Assembly: GCA_022578965.1 (NCBI GenBank)
Contig: MU400508.1
Span: forward strand, 744,001-808,000
From: Xylaria sp. FL1777
Lineage: Eukaryota; Ascomycota; Sordariomycetes; Xylariales; Xylariaceae
DNA: 64,000 nt
Direction of reading: 5' to 3'
Part shown: piece after piece, positions 1-10,875 of the stretch
How the letters are laid out: each line of letters starts with the position of its first letter
Position numbering within the stretch: the first letter of the stretch is position 1
The notes under the pieces: generated by a model
Told to the model about the DNA's origin: nothing
The model's input: only the letters and a program-made list of their open reading frames with translations
Database searches by the model: none
Translations under genes and position numbers: made by a program

Positions 1-846
1 GCCTTCGCCGGCATCGCGCAGCGCATGCGGGACCTCCTGGGCACGGACCTGTGCCACGGGCTCCCGCCGCGCTACTTCGACTGGTGTCTTCTCTGGGATC
101 CGATGGACAGACAGACGCGCCGGCAGGGCACGCCCAGCTGGTCTTGGTGCGGCTGGGAAGGCGGCGCGTTCCCGCGCATCTGGGACTGGTATAGTCCTAA
201 GACTCGCCACATCCAGCGCGCGCTCAAGGTCCGGACCTGGATCATCTGGTACCATCGCGCCGCGCACGACTCGGCCGACTGTCGGCTTGTCTGGGATTGG
301 AGGGCAGAGGGCAAAGGCGGTCGCAAGGCGAAGAACTTCTACGGGGGGGAAATCCGGTCTAGGTTCTCGATAGACTGCTCTCGGACGCAACCGACGGAAC
401 GGAGGTTGACTGGGGCGCCGGCCTACTGGCCAGACATATTATGCGATGCACCGGGCTCGGGATTTCTGCAGTTTTGGACGGTGTCGGTGAAGTTTCAACT
501 CAACAAGCCTGTATCTGAACCCAACACGGCTAACACCTGGTTTCGCGACCACACTCGCTTGGGGATCTTCGGCGAGAGCAAGCGGGAGCTGGGCACTATT
601 CAGGTGGCTGATGCGTGGCTGGAGAAATCGCCAGGTCTCCCTCTTACGCGGGAGTTTATAATATTGTGTGAAGCACGAGACGAGAGAGCGGATGATGGCG
701 ACTATGACGAAGAGCCAGGTTGGATGTATAAAGTGATGCTGCTTGAGTGGCACGGTGAATATGCGGAGCGCGTCGCCGTGGGGTCTATCAATAAAGGCGA
801 TGAGCTGGAAGGTTCACCGACGTGGAAGGAAATAATTCTCGGGTGA
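1..846 (+). CDS. HET-domain (heterokaryon incompatibility) protein, C-terminal part, 5' truncated by window edge
   Basis: The reading frame is open from base 1 to the TGA at 844-846; the first ATG visible (25) is probably internal, because the eight codons before it are also open and fit the protein. The stretch LPPRYFDWCLLWDP followed by PSWSWCGWEGG is the signature found downstream of the HET domain in many Pezizomycotina proteins (family knowledge). The HET domain itself would lie upstream, outside the window. HET proteins act in non-self recognition and can trigger cell death when incompatible hyphae fuse, but most paralogues are uncharacterised, so the role of this copy is unknown. The C-terminal half (about residues 150-280) is not recognisable beyond that. 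No intron is needed in the visible part. Confidence 0.75.
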   Translation, partial: AFAGIAQRMRDLLGTDLCHGLPPRYFDWCLLWDPMDRQTRRQGTPSWSWCGWEGGAFPRIWDWYSPKTRHIQRALKVRTWIIWYHRAAHDSADCRLVWDWRAEGKGGRKAKNFYGGEIRSRFSIDCSRTQPTERRLTGAPAYWPDILCDAPGSGFLQFWTVSVKFQLNKPVSEPNTANTWFRDHTRLGIFGESKRELGTIQVADAWLEKSPGLPLTREFIILCEARDERADDGDYDEEPGWMYKVMLLEWHGEYAERVAVGSINKGDELEGSPTWKEIILG

Positions 847-1214
847 GGATGGATCACACTAACTGATATGCATTTGTAGTATTTCTTATCGAAACGGAGA
901 CTTCTATTCAGTGGCACGAAAAGTTGTATGCCAAATTCTAGAACTGCAGTGTTCTAGTGTTCTCTGGTATTTCATATCATGTGTTCAACATTAAGTTCTT
1001 TTACTGGGATACTAACGATTAGCAACGCGATAATACAACAGCCTATTCATTGGGTAACGTCAATCACCCAATAAGACCTAGCACGACTCCGGTTCACCAT
1101 TAGGGAATGATAAGGTCTGATGTTGAAGCTATGATTTACATTAGCAGGACTCTAACCGCATTCTATAGAGCAGATGAGAACGGCTTGACAAAATGAAACG
1201 CTAACACAGATAGT
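847..1214. other. intergenic, convergent gene ends
   Basis: This is a 368-base AT-rich gap between two converging genes. It must hold both 3' ends. I see no further gene or repeat in it. Confidence 0.6.
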
Positions 1215-2267
1215 CTACAGCTTTGGTCTAGCGAGCCTGAGCTTCGATGTCAACGTCTCCTCGGCTTCTTTCTCGATTCTCTTCACAAGGACATCGCAGG
1301 TAGGAATATCGTGGATTAAGCCAATAACCTGGCCCGCAGTCCATACGCCATATTCCGCATCACCGTTGAGGAAAACTTGACGTCCGCGCTTCCCACTAAC
1401 ATAGGGCGCAATCTCTGCGAACTCTCCAGTCTTGCTGTCTCGTTCGATCTTGATGACAGCATCCGTGACCTTGTTGCGATATAAACGTGTCGTGTTGGTC
1501 CAACGGCGCATGACTAGTGCGGTATCAGTCTCTTGGGCCTTGACGATTTCCTCCTTGATCTTCTGGTGGATCGGCGCTTCTACGGTACACATGAAGCGTG
1601 TTCCCATATTGATGCCCTCAGCGCCGAGGCAAAGCGCAGCTGCGAGTCCCTGCCCATCAGCAAAGCCGCCTGATGCGATGAATGGCACCTTGAGCGTTTG
1701 CCGGGCTTTGCTAAGTAAAATGAAATTGGTGATATCAGATTCGCCAACGTGGCTATGGTTCAATTAGGTTAGCGGACCGAAATACGTATTGAGTCTGAAG
1801 ATAACGCGGGGGACTCACCCAGCACACTCAAAACCATCGATAGATAGGAAATCTACACCAAGCTTGATAGCACTCTGCGCGTGCCGGATTGTCGTGCACT
1901 TATGCAGAATAATCACACCAGCCTTCTTGAGCTTCGCGATCACAGGACCAGGGCTGTTGCCAGCGGTCTCAACAATCTTGATCCCCTCATCAATGACGGC
2001 CTGGGCGTACGCGCCGTAGTCGGGTGGCTGGAGAGCGGGTAATAGAGTGATATTGACGCCGAATGGGTTCTTCGTCAGAGTCCGTGTTTTCCGAATCTCC
2101 TTACGAAGATCGTCAGGCGTGGGCTGCGTGAGTGCAGTGAGAATGCCCAAGCCACCAGCATTAGAGACGGCAGACGCTAGCTCGGCATATCCGACATGTT
2201 GCATGCCACCTTGGACCACGGGGATCTTGATCCCTAGGCGACGAGTGAGCTCTGTATCAAAGGGCAT
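1215..2267 (-). CDS. nitronate monooxygenase (2-nitropropane dioxygenase family)
   Basis: Two exons on the minus strand, 2267-1819 and 1752-1215, joined across a 66-nt intron (1753-1818, GTGAGT...CATAG); the product is 328 aa. This FMN enzyme oxidises alkyl nitronates such as propionate 3-nitronate and is thought to detoxify nitro compounds. Visible features: the N-terminal VVQGGMQHVGYAELASAVS glycine-rich segment, the IDGFECAGHVGE segment whose His is the expected catalytic base (usually GHPGE; here Val replaces Pro), and the FMN phosphate-binding stretch ASGGFADGQGLAAALCLGAE followed by GTRF. The intron splits the codon before the catalytic His. Length is normal for the family. Start at 2267 chosen because MPFDTELTRRLGIKIPVVQ is the usual N terminus. 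Related enoyl-reductase and dioxygenase members share the fold, so the exact substrate is inferred. Confidence 0.9.
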
Positions 2268-3145
2268 GTTGGTTGTATGCGCAGCTCTATTCTTTTTCTT
2301 GCCGTTTTCCTTTCGTTGCCTTTCTCGCTGCCTTTCTTGTCAACGTCCTGGACAGCTACACCCCCGACTTATATCCTAGGTTAAGTGAACAAAGGGGTAG
2401 ACTCGGAATTGACTATTTAGAAAGCAATTATGCAATATAAAATCTAGCTGTAAGTGACGGACGTATCTATCGAAGAATTATAGTTGACGAGCAAGCAGGT
2501 AGCATACAGCGTTCGGACTTTATAATAAGTGAATGGCTAACGGTGTATGCTGACCTGGGAAGATGCCGAGGTAGGCTGGGGAATATGGGGAACTTAGCCT
2601 ACCTAGGTAAAATGGTCACGAGCTAACCGTGCTTGTGGGGGCCTTTGCATTCTGGCCGGTGGCGCGGGGTGGCCGGGATCCACAGATCCAACCAATCCTC
2701 CGGGGCTCGCTTGTTATGTTAATCCGGTATCTTATCTGTTGAGCTCGTCCTCACTAATGAGATCTAACCCACTTATTTGTGTAACATCAAGATAGGGTCT
2801 CAAACATGGAGGGGTTTGGGGTACTTTGTAGCTGCCAGCCGGATTCTTTGTCCCGCACTGTGCAAGATAGTGTAATCACACCAACAGACTACACGAGACA
2901 ACCTCAAGATGTATATATAGGACAAATTACACTGTATCACTAACAACGTGTACATGGTAATGTTGATTCCAAATCAGCTACACCCGTTTTCCAAACAAAT
3001 CGCATGAAACTGTCATCACCTCCTCTACAGATCAGCTTCGCCGCCACACATTTCACTTATTTAAGGTGTCTTTAGTCTGCCTCTATTTAGTATTTCTTAG
3101 ATTTCCTCGTATCAACAACACATAGCTCCCTCCCACAGCGCGCTC
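2268..3145. other. intergenic, divergent promoters
   Basis: This 878-base region separates two divergently transcribed genes and so holds both promoters. It is AT-rich, with a pyrimidine-rich stretch just before the nitronate monooxygenase start (2290-2350). No ORF or repeat of note was seen. Confidence 0.5.
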
Positions 3146-3830
3146 ATGCGATTGCCACCGTTCGCGATTCTGCTGCGAACATTCTACCTCTTCTCTAACT
3201 TAACGAGGGTCCGAGCATCCGCGCCCGCTCCTCAGGCATTGCGCCAGAACTCGGCATTCTCGGGATACCTAGCAGCTATGCCGTTTGGGAGTCTCTTCAG
3301 CTCAAGTTCCTCTGCCAGCAAGATGTCCTACCCCGACGAGAGAACCCCCGACGAGTGGCGCGCCGCCTTGAACAAAGGTGAGTTATTTCACCCCCATATT
3401 GACTAGCGAGCAGATGCTGACGGCGCGCGCGCTAGAACAATTCCGCATCCTTCGGGAGAAAGGCACAGAAGCCCCTAACTCTCACAAATTTGACAAGTTT
3501 TTCTCTGAATCTGGCGTCTACACTTGCGCCGGATGCAATGCGCCCTTGTACAAGGCAAGCCAGAAATTCAAATCGGGCTGCGGCTGGCCCGCCTACTTTG
3601 ATAATATCCCCGGCGCTGTCACCCGTCATGTAGACCGATCTTGGGGCATGTCACGTACCGAGATTGTCTGCTCGAACTGTGGTGGCCACCTGGGCCATGT
3701 CTTCAAGGGCGAGGGCTACCCAACTCCTACCGATGAGAGGCACTGTGTCAATGGTGTTAGCCTGAACTTCTCCCCAGATGATCCGGTCGTGGAGAAAACA
3801 GGAGAGGGCGCCAAGGATAGTAAGGCTTAA
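3146..3830 (+). CDS. msrB: peptide-methionine (R)-S-oxide reductase (MsrB)
   Basis: Exons 3146-3377 and 3436-3830 flank a 58-nt intron (GTGAGT...GCTAG); product 208 aa. MsrB reduces the R epimer of methionine sulfoxide in proteins. Zinc ligands are visible as two CxxC pairs (CAGC in YTCAGCNAPLY, and CSNC in VCSNCGGHLGHVF); the substrate loop SGCGWPAY and the catalytic cysteine in RHCVNG are present. The first 59 residues before MSYPDER are Arg/Ser/Ala-rich with hydrophobic patches and look like a mitochondrial presequence. In-frame Met codons at 3278 (residue 45) and 3323 (residue 60) could give shorter cytosolic forms. The first ATG was chosen because the frame is clean from there and the extra segment has targeting-like composition. 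Confidence 0.92.
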
Positions 3831-5047
3831 TCGTCAATTCTATCAAAGTGAATGTTCAGTTGGAATCTGGTATGTAAATAGGAGTGATATAAAGCGAGAA
3901 AGTTGCGCAGCAGCGCAAGCCATGTGGTAACATTCGTCTAGGGGAGTATTTCCGCCGTCATGGGTTCCAGCAGGGTTGTTAGGGTCTGTAACTCAATATT
4001 ACACTATCCTTTCGCTTTTGAGACTTTGTTAGGAAAACTACATTAGCTCATTGAAATCAGGCATGGCCAAGCTTTCAGAGTTGTACCAACAGAAATATAT
4101 CTGAACAACAACGAATTACATACGATAAATCATCCCACATGTGCTAATATGCTACTGTGTGTAGCCGTTGGTTTGGTGATACGACAGCATTGAGATATAT
4201 CACCTCAAATTCTCTATGCGAAGTTGCCTCCGTTAGTTAACATAACCTTCCGGGCTTAATAAGCTGTCCACACAGATCCATATGAATCTTCACCCATCAA
4301 ACTTTCTTTAGAGTTCAGTTTCCACAACAACTATCACAAGCCCAAAAAGTCGCGTCTTTTTTTATGTACATCTTTATCCCATCACATGTCAATGGGAAAT
4401 CTCTCCTGTCATGGGCTCCGTAAGTATGTCCGCAGTATTATTCGCGTATGGTACTGTTCAATGACTCTATTGACGGGTTTGCTCTCTCTAGGAGGCTATA
4501 TCTCCTAGTTCAACATTTGTTTCACTGGAGGCAGGCAGCTATCATAGTTGCCCTAGATACTGATCGTCCGTAGCTTGTAGATTGTCAGCAATAGGCTCTT
4601 GTACCTTGAACTTAAAAACCATAACACTAGGTAAACTGTGTTTACCCTCTTCTCGCGTCTACCTTTCAACGCTAAGTCAGGTCCCTGCCTATCATTCTCC
4701 ATCTCCCCCCATGTATCATCTGAAGCCTGCATCCAGTTAGCTTGTAAGGTTACCACGAACGTCTCCTTACACTACACTTGTGAAAAATCACTGTACAATA
4801 GTACTATCAAGAACGAGCTGTCGTTGCTATCCGAGAGAACTTGCACGCTCTAAGCAGCCTACGCGCAACTTTTCAGTAGCAATACCGCCAATTATCTCTA
4901 CTGCCAGAGGCTTGTTCAAACGCTCCAACTAACCTCCCAATTACGCACTTCGCACGTTATCATCATTTACTTCTATAAGCAGGAGCATCTTTTGCTAAGC
5001 TCTTGCCCTACATTTCTCGCGAATATCTGAGCTCGTGTCGCTTCAAC
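3831..5047. other. intergenic
   Basis: About 1.2 kb between msrB and the next plus-strand ORF. It is AT-rich, contains only short unsupported ORFs, and has a C/T-rich stretch at 4860-5047. No RNA gene recognised. Confidence 0.5.
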
Positions 5048-5560
5048 ATGGTTTCCAACAGAGCCGCCTCGCCTCCTCTGGGAGATTCAAAGCATAGGCA
5101 GCCAAGTTCACAGGAACAAAGCCCACGACGACGATCTCTCCGTAATCGCAGGTCTCAAGCTTCTGACACTTCTTCTTCGGCCCACAAGGAACAAGATGGA
5201 AAGGAGTCATCACAGCAACGTCGACGAATAACACTTGTCAGCCGTTGCACACGACACAGCAGCAGTGCCTCTTCCTCTTTGTCAAGCTCCGAATCCAAAC
5301 AGGAGCATGACGAAAACAACGCTTCTGATACTACGAGCTCCCAATCGAGCAGATATTCAAAAATGATCATAAAAATCTACATGGATAAAACACTCTATTC
5401 GATTTTCGACCACAGCACAAGGAAATACATCTACAACGCCAAACGGGATGCCGACAAAGGATACTCAATTTCTTATTCAGAAGGAATATGTACCATGATC
5501 AGAGACTCAAATGGCGATACAGTTTTTGCAAGTCAAGATATCAAAGGCCGCGAATGCTAG
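5048..5560 (+). CDS. hypothetical Ser/Arg-rich protein
   Basis: An uninterrupted frame of 170 aa from the ATG at 5048 (an in-frame ATG also exists at 5003). Residues 1-105 are low-complexity, dominated by Ser, Arg, Gln and Glu with poly-Ser runs. The last 60 or so residues are different: KMIIKIYMDKTLYSIFDH, then KYIYNAKRDADKGYSISYSE, mixed hydrophobic/charged like a small folded domain. No family recognised. It could be a lineage-specific gene, or the segment could be part of a longer spliced gene whose other exons I cannot define. The overlapping frame downstream (to 6111) looks like 3' noncoding DNA. No expression evidence is visible, so the call is tentative. Confidence 0.4.
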   Translation: MVSNRAASPPLGDSKHRQPSSQEQSPRRRSLRNRRSQASDTSSSAHKEQDGKESSQQRRRITLVSRCTRHSSSASSSLSSSESKQEHDENNASDTTSSQSSRYSKMIIKIYMDKTLYSIFDHSTRKYIYNAKRDADKGYSISYSEGICTMIRDSNGDTVFASQDIKGREC

Positions 5561-7241
5561 GAGCTCTGTCTATGATAACCGATGACACTGGAACACGAAC
5601 GAAGATAACGACAACGACGGCAGCATTAATGACTACAGCTACTGTATCACATTCACGGCATTGCGATGATACAAGGGAGCGAGTTACGGTATACCAAGAT
5701 CACGATATTCATTACTCAGGATCACACCCTACCTCTCTTCTGATATTTTCTGGCTATTCCCCACTGTCCATATTCACGGTTCGATACCGACATACACACA
5801 TGGATCACGACCTCACCATAGGACAATTGGGAGCGCCTCTGTTTCCTGATCGACTAGGCATGAACTTTGAGTTTTCTGTCATTTCCCACAAACCTTCCTT
5901 GACAAGCCCCCCGATACTTTTCATTTCCCCGACGCGCACACCGGAGGTAGATCCACACCAAAATACACAAAATGTCAAACCCAAAAAGAGAGAGAGAAAA
6001 GGGGAAAAAAAGAAAAAGCCCAGTACCCTAACTACATCAACTCCTCTCTTTAATATACATCCAAATACCCATATACACTTGGATGGTACCATAACACGTG
6101 CTTCTTCTTAGTCCCCACCGGCCGCCCTTTAAGGGCTTCTCGCTCCTTTACCTTTGCTCTCCATATTATTATGATAACTGGGTTCCTGGCAGTTGGATCT
6201 GATTGTCTGGGCACTTGTATTAATAGAACTTTTTGGATTGGGGCTGTGTCTCAGCAAGTGTCTACGGGATGGCTAGCTCTATTATACAATCCTTACCAGT
6301 ACGGAGCTTTAGGACGGCATTTTTGTATGGTTTTAGGTGGAGCGTAATATACTATTTTATTATCAATGTCTCCTCGTGAACAACGCTTAATAGGTGATGC
6401 AGGGGAAGCTGCATTTGTCTGTATCTGTCTACATTATGCAGTTGACGTGAGTTGAGTTGTCAGTGTCATTTCATTCACTGGCCAATCAAAGCTGAAGACG
6501 GGGTTGTCAAACCGTGCAGGGATCAGGGGCGCGAGTTTCCGTTGTGTTCTTGGCAGATCCTCTCAACGAATGCTTCTTTAATGCAGGTACCAAACATCAA
6601 CGACTTTATGTCGTAGTTTTTGTACATAGGTATTGGCCACGTCGTAGAAAGCACTAGCACAAACGTCTCTTTTAAGAAATTCAAGTCCCCTTTCATTTAG
6701 CCCCCAACTCGAGGTTATAAGCAAAGGATATAAGCGAAACCACGCTGTGGTCCGTGATTGTCAGGCCCCCAGGCAATGCCAAACACCGTCTCTCGTTAGC
6801 AGCCGGCTACAAAGCCATGAACAATAGATGCTGAGAACCACCGTAGATGATCCCCTCTGCATCTATGATTGGCCTTTTGCTCTCGTTAATGGCAGCTGAT
6901 GACAGTCTAGAAGCAGGCGTAGTAAGAAACAAGGCGGCAATGAAGATTTAGAAAGAGAAGAAAAAAAGGGTACAGATACACCAAGTAATTACACAATGAC
7001 ATGAAAATACTACTTTTGTCAATGTAGTAGAATTGATTAAGAATTGATTTCACTGGCAAAACCTCATAAATTTCTAGCTGATGTATGGAACGTCAAATTA
7101 CAAAAAGTGATCCATGTGCAAATGTTAATTTATTAAAGCCGTGTACGAATCAACGTGCAATAGCCTGCTATAGCTCTTTTCCCTATAGACATCAGACATG
7201 CCACACGGAGCCTGCGCTTCACTTTCCGTTCCTTGCACAGA
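5561..7241. other. intergenic
   Basis: About 1.7 kb before the end of the minus-strand REI1 gene. The stretch 5950-6110 is A/C-rich with a purine run (5984-6020). I see no supported gene; ORFs here have low-complexity, non-protein-like composition. Confidence 0.5.
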
Positions 7242-8989
7242 TCACAAGATCTGGTAGTTATAATGCTCCTGGTGATTGTTTCTCCTGTTCAAGAGCCAGG
7301 TATTGCGATTCTCTCTCATTTGTTGCTGTCGGAGACTGCGCGGGACCGCACGCTGGACTTCCTTCTTCTTTTGCTCACTCACCCCTGTCATACCGCGACC
7401 GCCATTTGCCCGCGTGACTATGGCTCCGTATTTGCCATGATTTTGCCGACGAGAGACTTGGCCATTTCTAACTGTACTCTTGTCATTCCCTGAGGCCCCT
7501 GCGGCTTCAATCGCCAGTTTTTCGGCACGTTCTTCGGGCGTAGGGTAGTGGTTCAAGTTCTGGCGATAATATTTAGCCAGGGACCGATGCCCAACAGCAC
7601 GACCAGAAGGCAAATGCAGCTCAGCATCATCATAGAAAATGGCTCGATGCTTGTGGGCATGAGAATGCCAACCATCCTTTTGGTGATGATGCCGAGGGTC
7701 ATGAGATGAATGATGGGGATGTTTATCGAGTCGCTCAAATTGTCGGTAAGAATGATCGACCGGAATGGATTGAAGATCCTCTGAATCACAGGATGAGGCG
7801 GAGCTATCCGTCTCCCAACCTTCATCCTCTGCGGTAATCTCATCACCATTTTCTCCGACTGCCTTAGATGATCGCTTGGCCCCGAGCTTGGCGCCCCCAT
7901 TGGGTTTATCATCAAGAGACTCATCTTCTGACTCTTCAGCATCCGAATAAGTGCTTCTAAAATCGTAGAAGTCACCGATAATGAGTTGGTCCTCTTCGGT
8001 TGTAAAGGGAATCATGCAATGTCCCTTATCACGCATATGTGTTTGTACCGCAGGAACTGTGTTTTTGATCTTTCCACAGTAGAGACACTCATGATACTCC
8101 TGAATGCGTTGCTGGAGGGAGGTAATCAAGCCGTCTAAATCGATCAAGTATTGCTTCTCTGGAATGAACATGCCATGTATGCGTTCCATGTGGATGACAT
8201 TCAGAGGGATGGTGGGGGAATTGTAATTGCAAAACAAGCAGCTTTTCAATGTAGCGGCTGGAACTGAGGTTCCTGTCTCGGTAATAGCCTCACCGGGCTG
8301 TTCTGGTACGGCATGTTCTTCCTGATCTTGAGTACCAATAGAATGGACGGGGTTCGACGGTCTCTTAACAGGTGAGGGACGCTCCTTCAAACTGGTCTTC
8401 TGTAGACCCTCGACGACTTCGTTAAACTCAACTTCAGCATCAGAGTCCACCTCCTCCGAGGGTGCCGGTATCGGGTCTCCAAGAGAGAAGGCGGAGCTCA
8501 TGACAGAGCTAGCATCATCAATAGTGGCTCCTCCTCGTCTTGACAGAGCTGCTTCTTTTGCTTTGTGCTTTTGGCTGCTAACATGGTTTCGGTATGAGTT
8601 CTCGCTATAATACGTTCGTTGGCAGACTTCGCACAGCTGTTGAAAGCCGGCACGATCGGCCTCAGCAGCGGTGGCAGCACGAGCTTGCAGGACCTTTTCG
8701 GTGAAGACTTCGGATGAGATAGGGGGCAGCGATGCAACACGGCGCTTGAGGTTATATCGACTACGGCAAGAGAGCATGGTGTTAGCGAAATGCGCCGGAT
8801 ACAGGGTAGTGGCTCAACACATGGAAAGGCTACTTACTGCCAATCGCTCTTCATGTGGCCCTTTTGGGTATCTGCATACCGGAAGGCGACTTGACATGTA
8901 TTGCATGTGTATTGGTGAGACGAAGGAGCGGGATCTTGCTGGGCCTGGAAGGCGGCGTTTGAAGGCCGGTTACTTGTTATAGTGGCCAT
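7242..8989 (-). CDS. REI1: cytoplasmic 60S ribosomal biogenesis factor Rei1 (C2H2 zinc finger)
   Basis: Two exons on the minus strand, 8989-8838 and 8760-7242, with a 76-nt intron (GTAAGT...CCGTAG); product 556 aa. Rei1 acts late in cytoplasmic maturation of the large ribosomal subunit, helping release Arx1 and probing the peptide exit tunnel (known for the yeast protein). The intron falls inside the first zinc finger: joining gives QYTCNTCQVAFRYADTQKGH continuing into MKSDWHRYNLKRR, a hallmark of the family. A second finger follows (CEVCQRTYYSENSYRNH), then two more Cys2His2 units in the middle (CLFCNYNSPTIPLNVIHMERIH and CLYCGKIKNTVPAVQTHMRDKGH). An acidic Ser/Glu/Asp-rich linker and a His-rich stretch separate these from the basic C terminus. 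Start at 8989 gives MATITSNRPSN, about 30 residues before the first finger. Confidence 0.95.
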
Positions 8990-9375
8990 CCTTTCCTGAC
9001 AAGTCAAAGGCGGCAACTTTGTGTGTGGAGGAAATGTAAAGTGAATAGTGTGGGAAAGGTTTAGGTGGAAGGGTCTGAGTGAAGCAAGCAACCGCTGGTC
9101 CGACGTCACACAACAACGAGGTAATAGGACTGGGTTTCGAAGCAGACACCTGGGAGTGTATGTTCCAAGCACCCCGAGTCTGGGATGCTGCGAAGTGTAG
9201 CCCGTAGCTCACAGCGCCGGGTACCTAGAGAGGGAGGGATGCTAGCTCTACAATAGCAAGTGGCAGAACAATAATGACGATATGGTGCAAGTGCGCGTGG
9301 AAGACAGATGAGGTACGGAGGTGCGTTATAAACGCGCCACCAAATTACCGCGAGGGTTTTTAATGTGGTTTTTTT

Positions 9376-9430
9376 GTAGGTGGTAGGTGGTAGGTGGTAG
9401 GTGGTAGGTGGTAGGTGGTAGGTGGTAGGT
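9376..9430. repeat. heptamer tandem repeat (GTAGGTG)n
   Basis: A perfect 7-bp unit, GTAGGTG, is repeated seven full times plus six bases. It follows a T-run and lies about 390 bases upstream of the REI1 start codon. Confidence 0.95.
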
Positions 9431-9561
9431 ACTTAGGTATTTCTTTCGGATGGAGGGGTCGAAGGCGAAGAAGTGGGATGGAATCGAACAGTGGATGATG
9501 AATGATTAATCCGGAGGAATTGGTGCCCTCCAGTGGGGCGGATAGGTCCTGGTGTCTGGGG

Positions 9562-9640
9562 CCCTGGCAGCCCTGGCAGCCCTGTCCTGCTGCTTATCTT
9601 GACAGATTTTGGCAGATTTTGGCAGATTTTGGCAGGTTTT
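9562..9640. repeat. short 9-mer and 10-mer tandem repeats
   Basis: CCCTGGCAG is repeated two to three times (about 9562-9584), followed by a 10-bp unit, CAGATTTTGG, repeated three times with a fourth diverged copy (about 9603-9640). Together with the heptamer array this makes a small cluster of unstable DNA. Confidence 0.8.
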
Positions 9641-10791
9641 ATTTAGCATTGAGATGACGGGGAAATTTTCACTGCCCTTAAGTACACTAACTCTAATGCT
9701 GCTGTACGTCACGATGGGCACTATGGGCGACCGATTGTCAGGGCTGAAGCTTGGCGTACAACACTGTAAGCGTACTGTATGCTGGAGGTGCCTTACCCAG
9801 TACCTTGCTCACTGTACGGCACAGGCTGGACCTGCCAATCTCGATCGTCTGGTACACAGTACATTACGGAAGCGCATACTATGTACGATTCCAAGACCCG
9901 TCCGTTGTACTCAGAATTTGAACATCAAATCCCATTATATGTATGCACCATGGCACAAACAACGATATGTTGATTTCTCTTCTGTTGATTCATAAGGAAG
10001 CCTACGGAGTAGAGGTCGCCCCCCTGCTGAGTGGTCTAAGCATAGAGTCTCTAGGTAGCCTGTATTCCCAGATCGAGACGCATCTTTGGATGCGAGAAAG
10101 AGTTAACGCGAAGCAGTCGGCCAACGTGTACCAAGTGACGCGTTTCGCTAGAGCATTGCAGCCCTTACACTCTAGCGGTACCGCGAAGCTTGCGACGTAC
10201 TAACTTAGGTACCTCTTGCTATGCGCACAGTAACTGGGCTTGCTCCATTCAAAAGGCGATTGGACATTTGCTCGACGACTCATTCACTATTTGTCCTGAC
10301 TTTGCAGTTGAGCAAAGAGGAACCCAAAAGACCATTCATTCAAGAGCCAACCCTCAGCCGGCCACGCGTTCTTTTGGCAACCTATCTCTACGTCCTTGGA
10401 TCAACGAACACACATTGTGTCCTGGTTCTACCATCACTACTAAGGCCGGGTTAAAACTGCGGTGTAAATGCTGTAAGCCTATTATTGTCCTGGAAAGCTA
10501 TACTACACTGGCGTGAGCTCGAAGAGGGTTGCCTATACTACATGTATGGTGGCCAGGTATATGGTTAAGAGTTGGGAGCAGAGTCACATTTATGTCTTGG
10601 CTGGTCTCTTGCTCTTCCATGATATCAAACACTCGGTATTAAACCACCTGCTGACTCATCGGGGTAGTGCCGCGGGACTAACTTATTCAGCGGTTCCGGC
10701 TCAGAAAAGTTATTGATTATATTATATTCAGGGGTTCGCGGTACTGTACTCTCTGACCCTGTACCATGATGCTTGTAGCTGCAGGCAGGCA

Positions 10792-10798
10792 TATAAAA
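10792..10798 (+). promoter_or_regulatory. TATA-box candidate for the F-box gene
   Basis: TATAAAA lies 78 bases before the ATG at 10876, a usual spacing for a fungal TATA box. It was recognised by sequence and position only. Confidence 0.5.
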
Positions 10799-10875
10799 AG
10801 GCGTTGAGCAGGGATGCCGCTGCCGAATACCTTCCTCTCTCAACCCAAGCCCGATAATCCTTGGAATCCGTTAAT

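Larger units (their letters stand above)
8990..10875. other. intergenic with tandem-repeat patch
   Basis: About 1.9 kb between the divergent REI1 and F-box genes. It holds REI1's promoter, three short tandem repeats (listed separately), a run of ORFs with no recognisable protein character (9609-10716), and the F-box gene promoter at its right end. Confidence 0.5.

Noticed and set aside
5488..6111. 207-codon plus-strand frame after the Ser/Arg-rich ORF
   Set aside because: Thr/His/Pro-rich, runs into a poly-purine tract, no domain. More likely 3' noncoding.
9609..10716. Chain of overlapping plus-strand ORFs before the F-box gene
   Set aside because: None has a recognisable domain or supported splice joins; frames overlap each other and composition is random-like.
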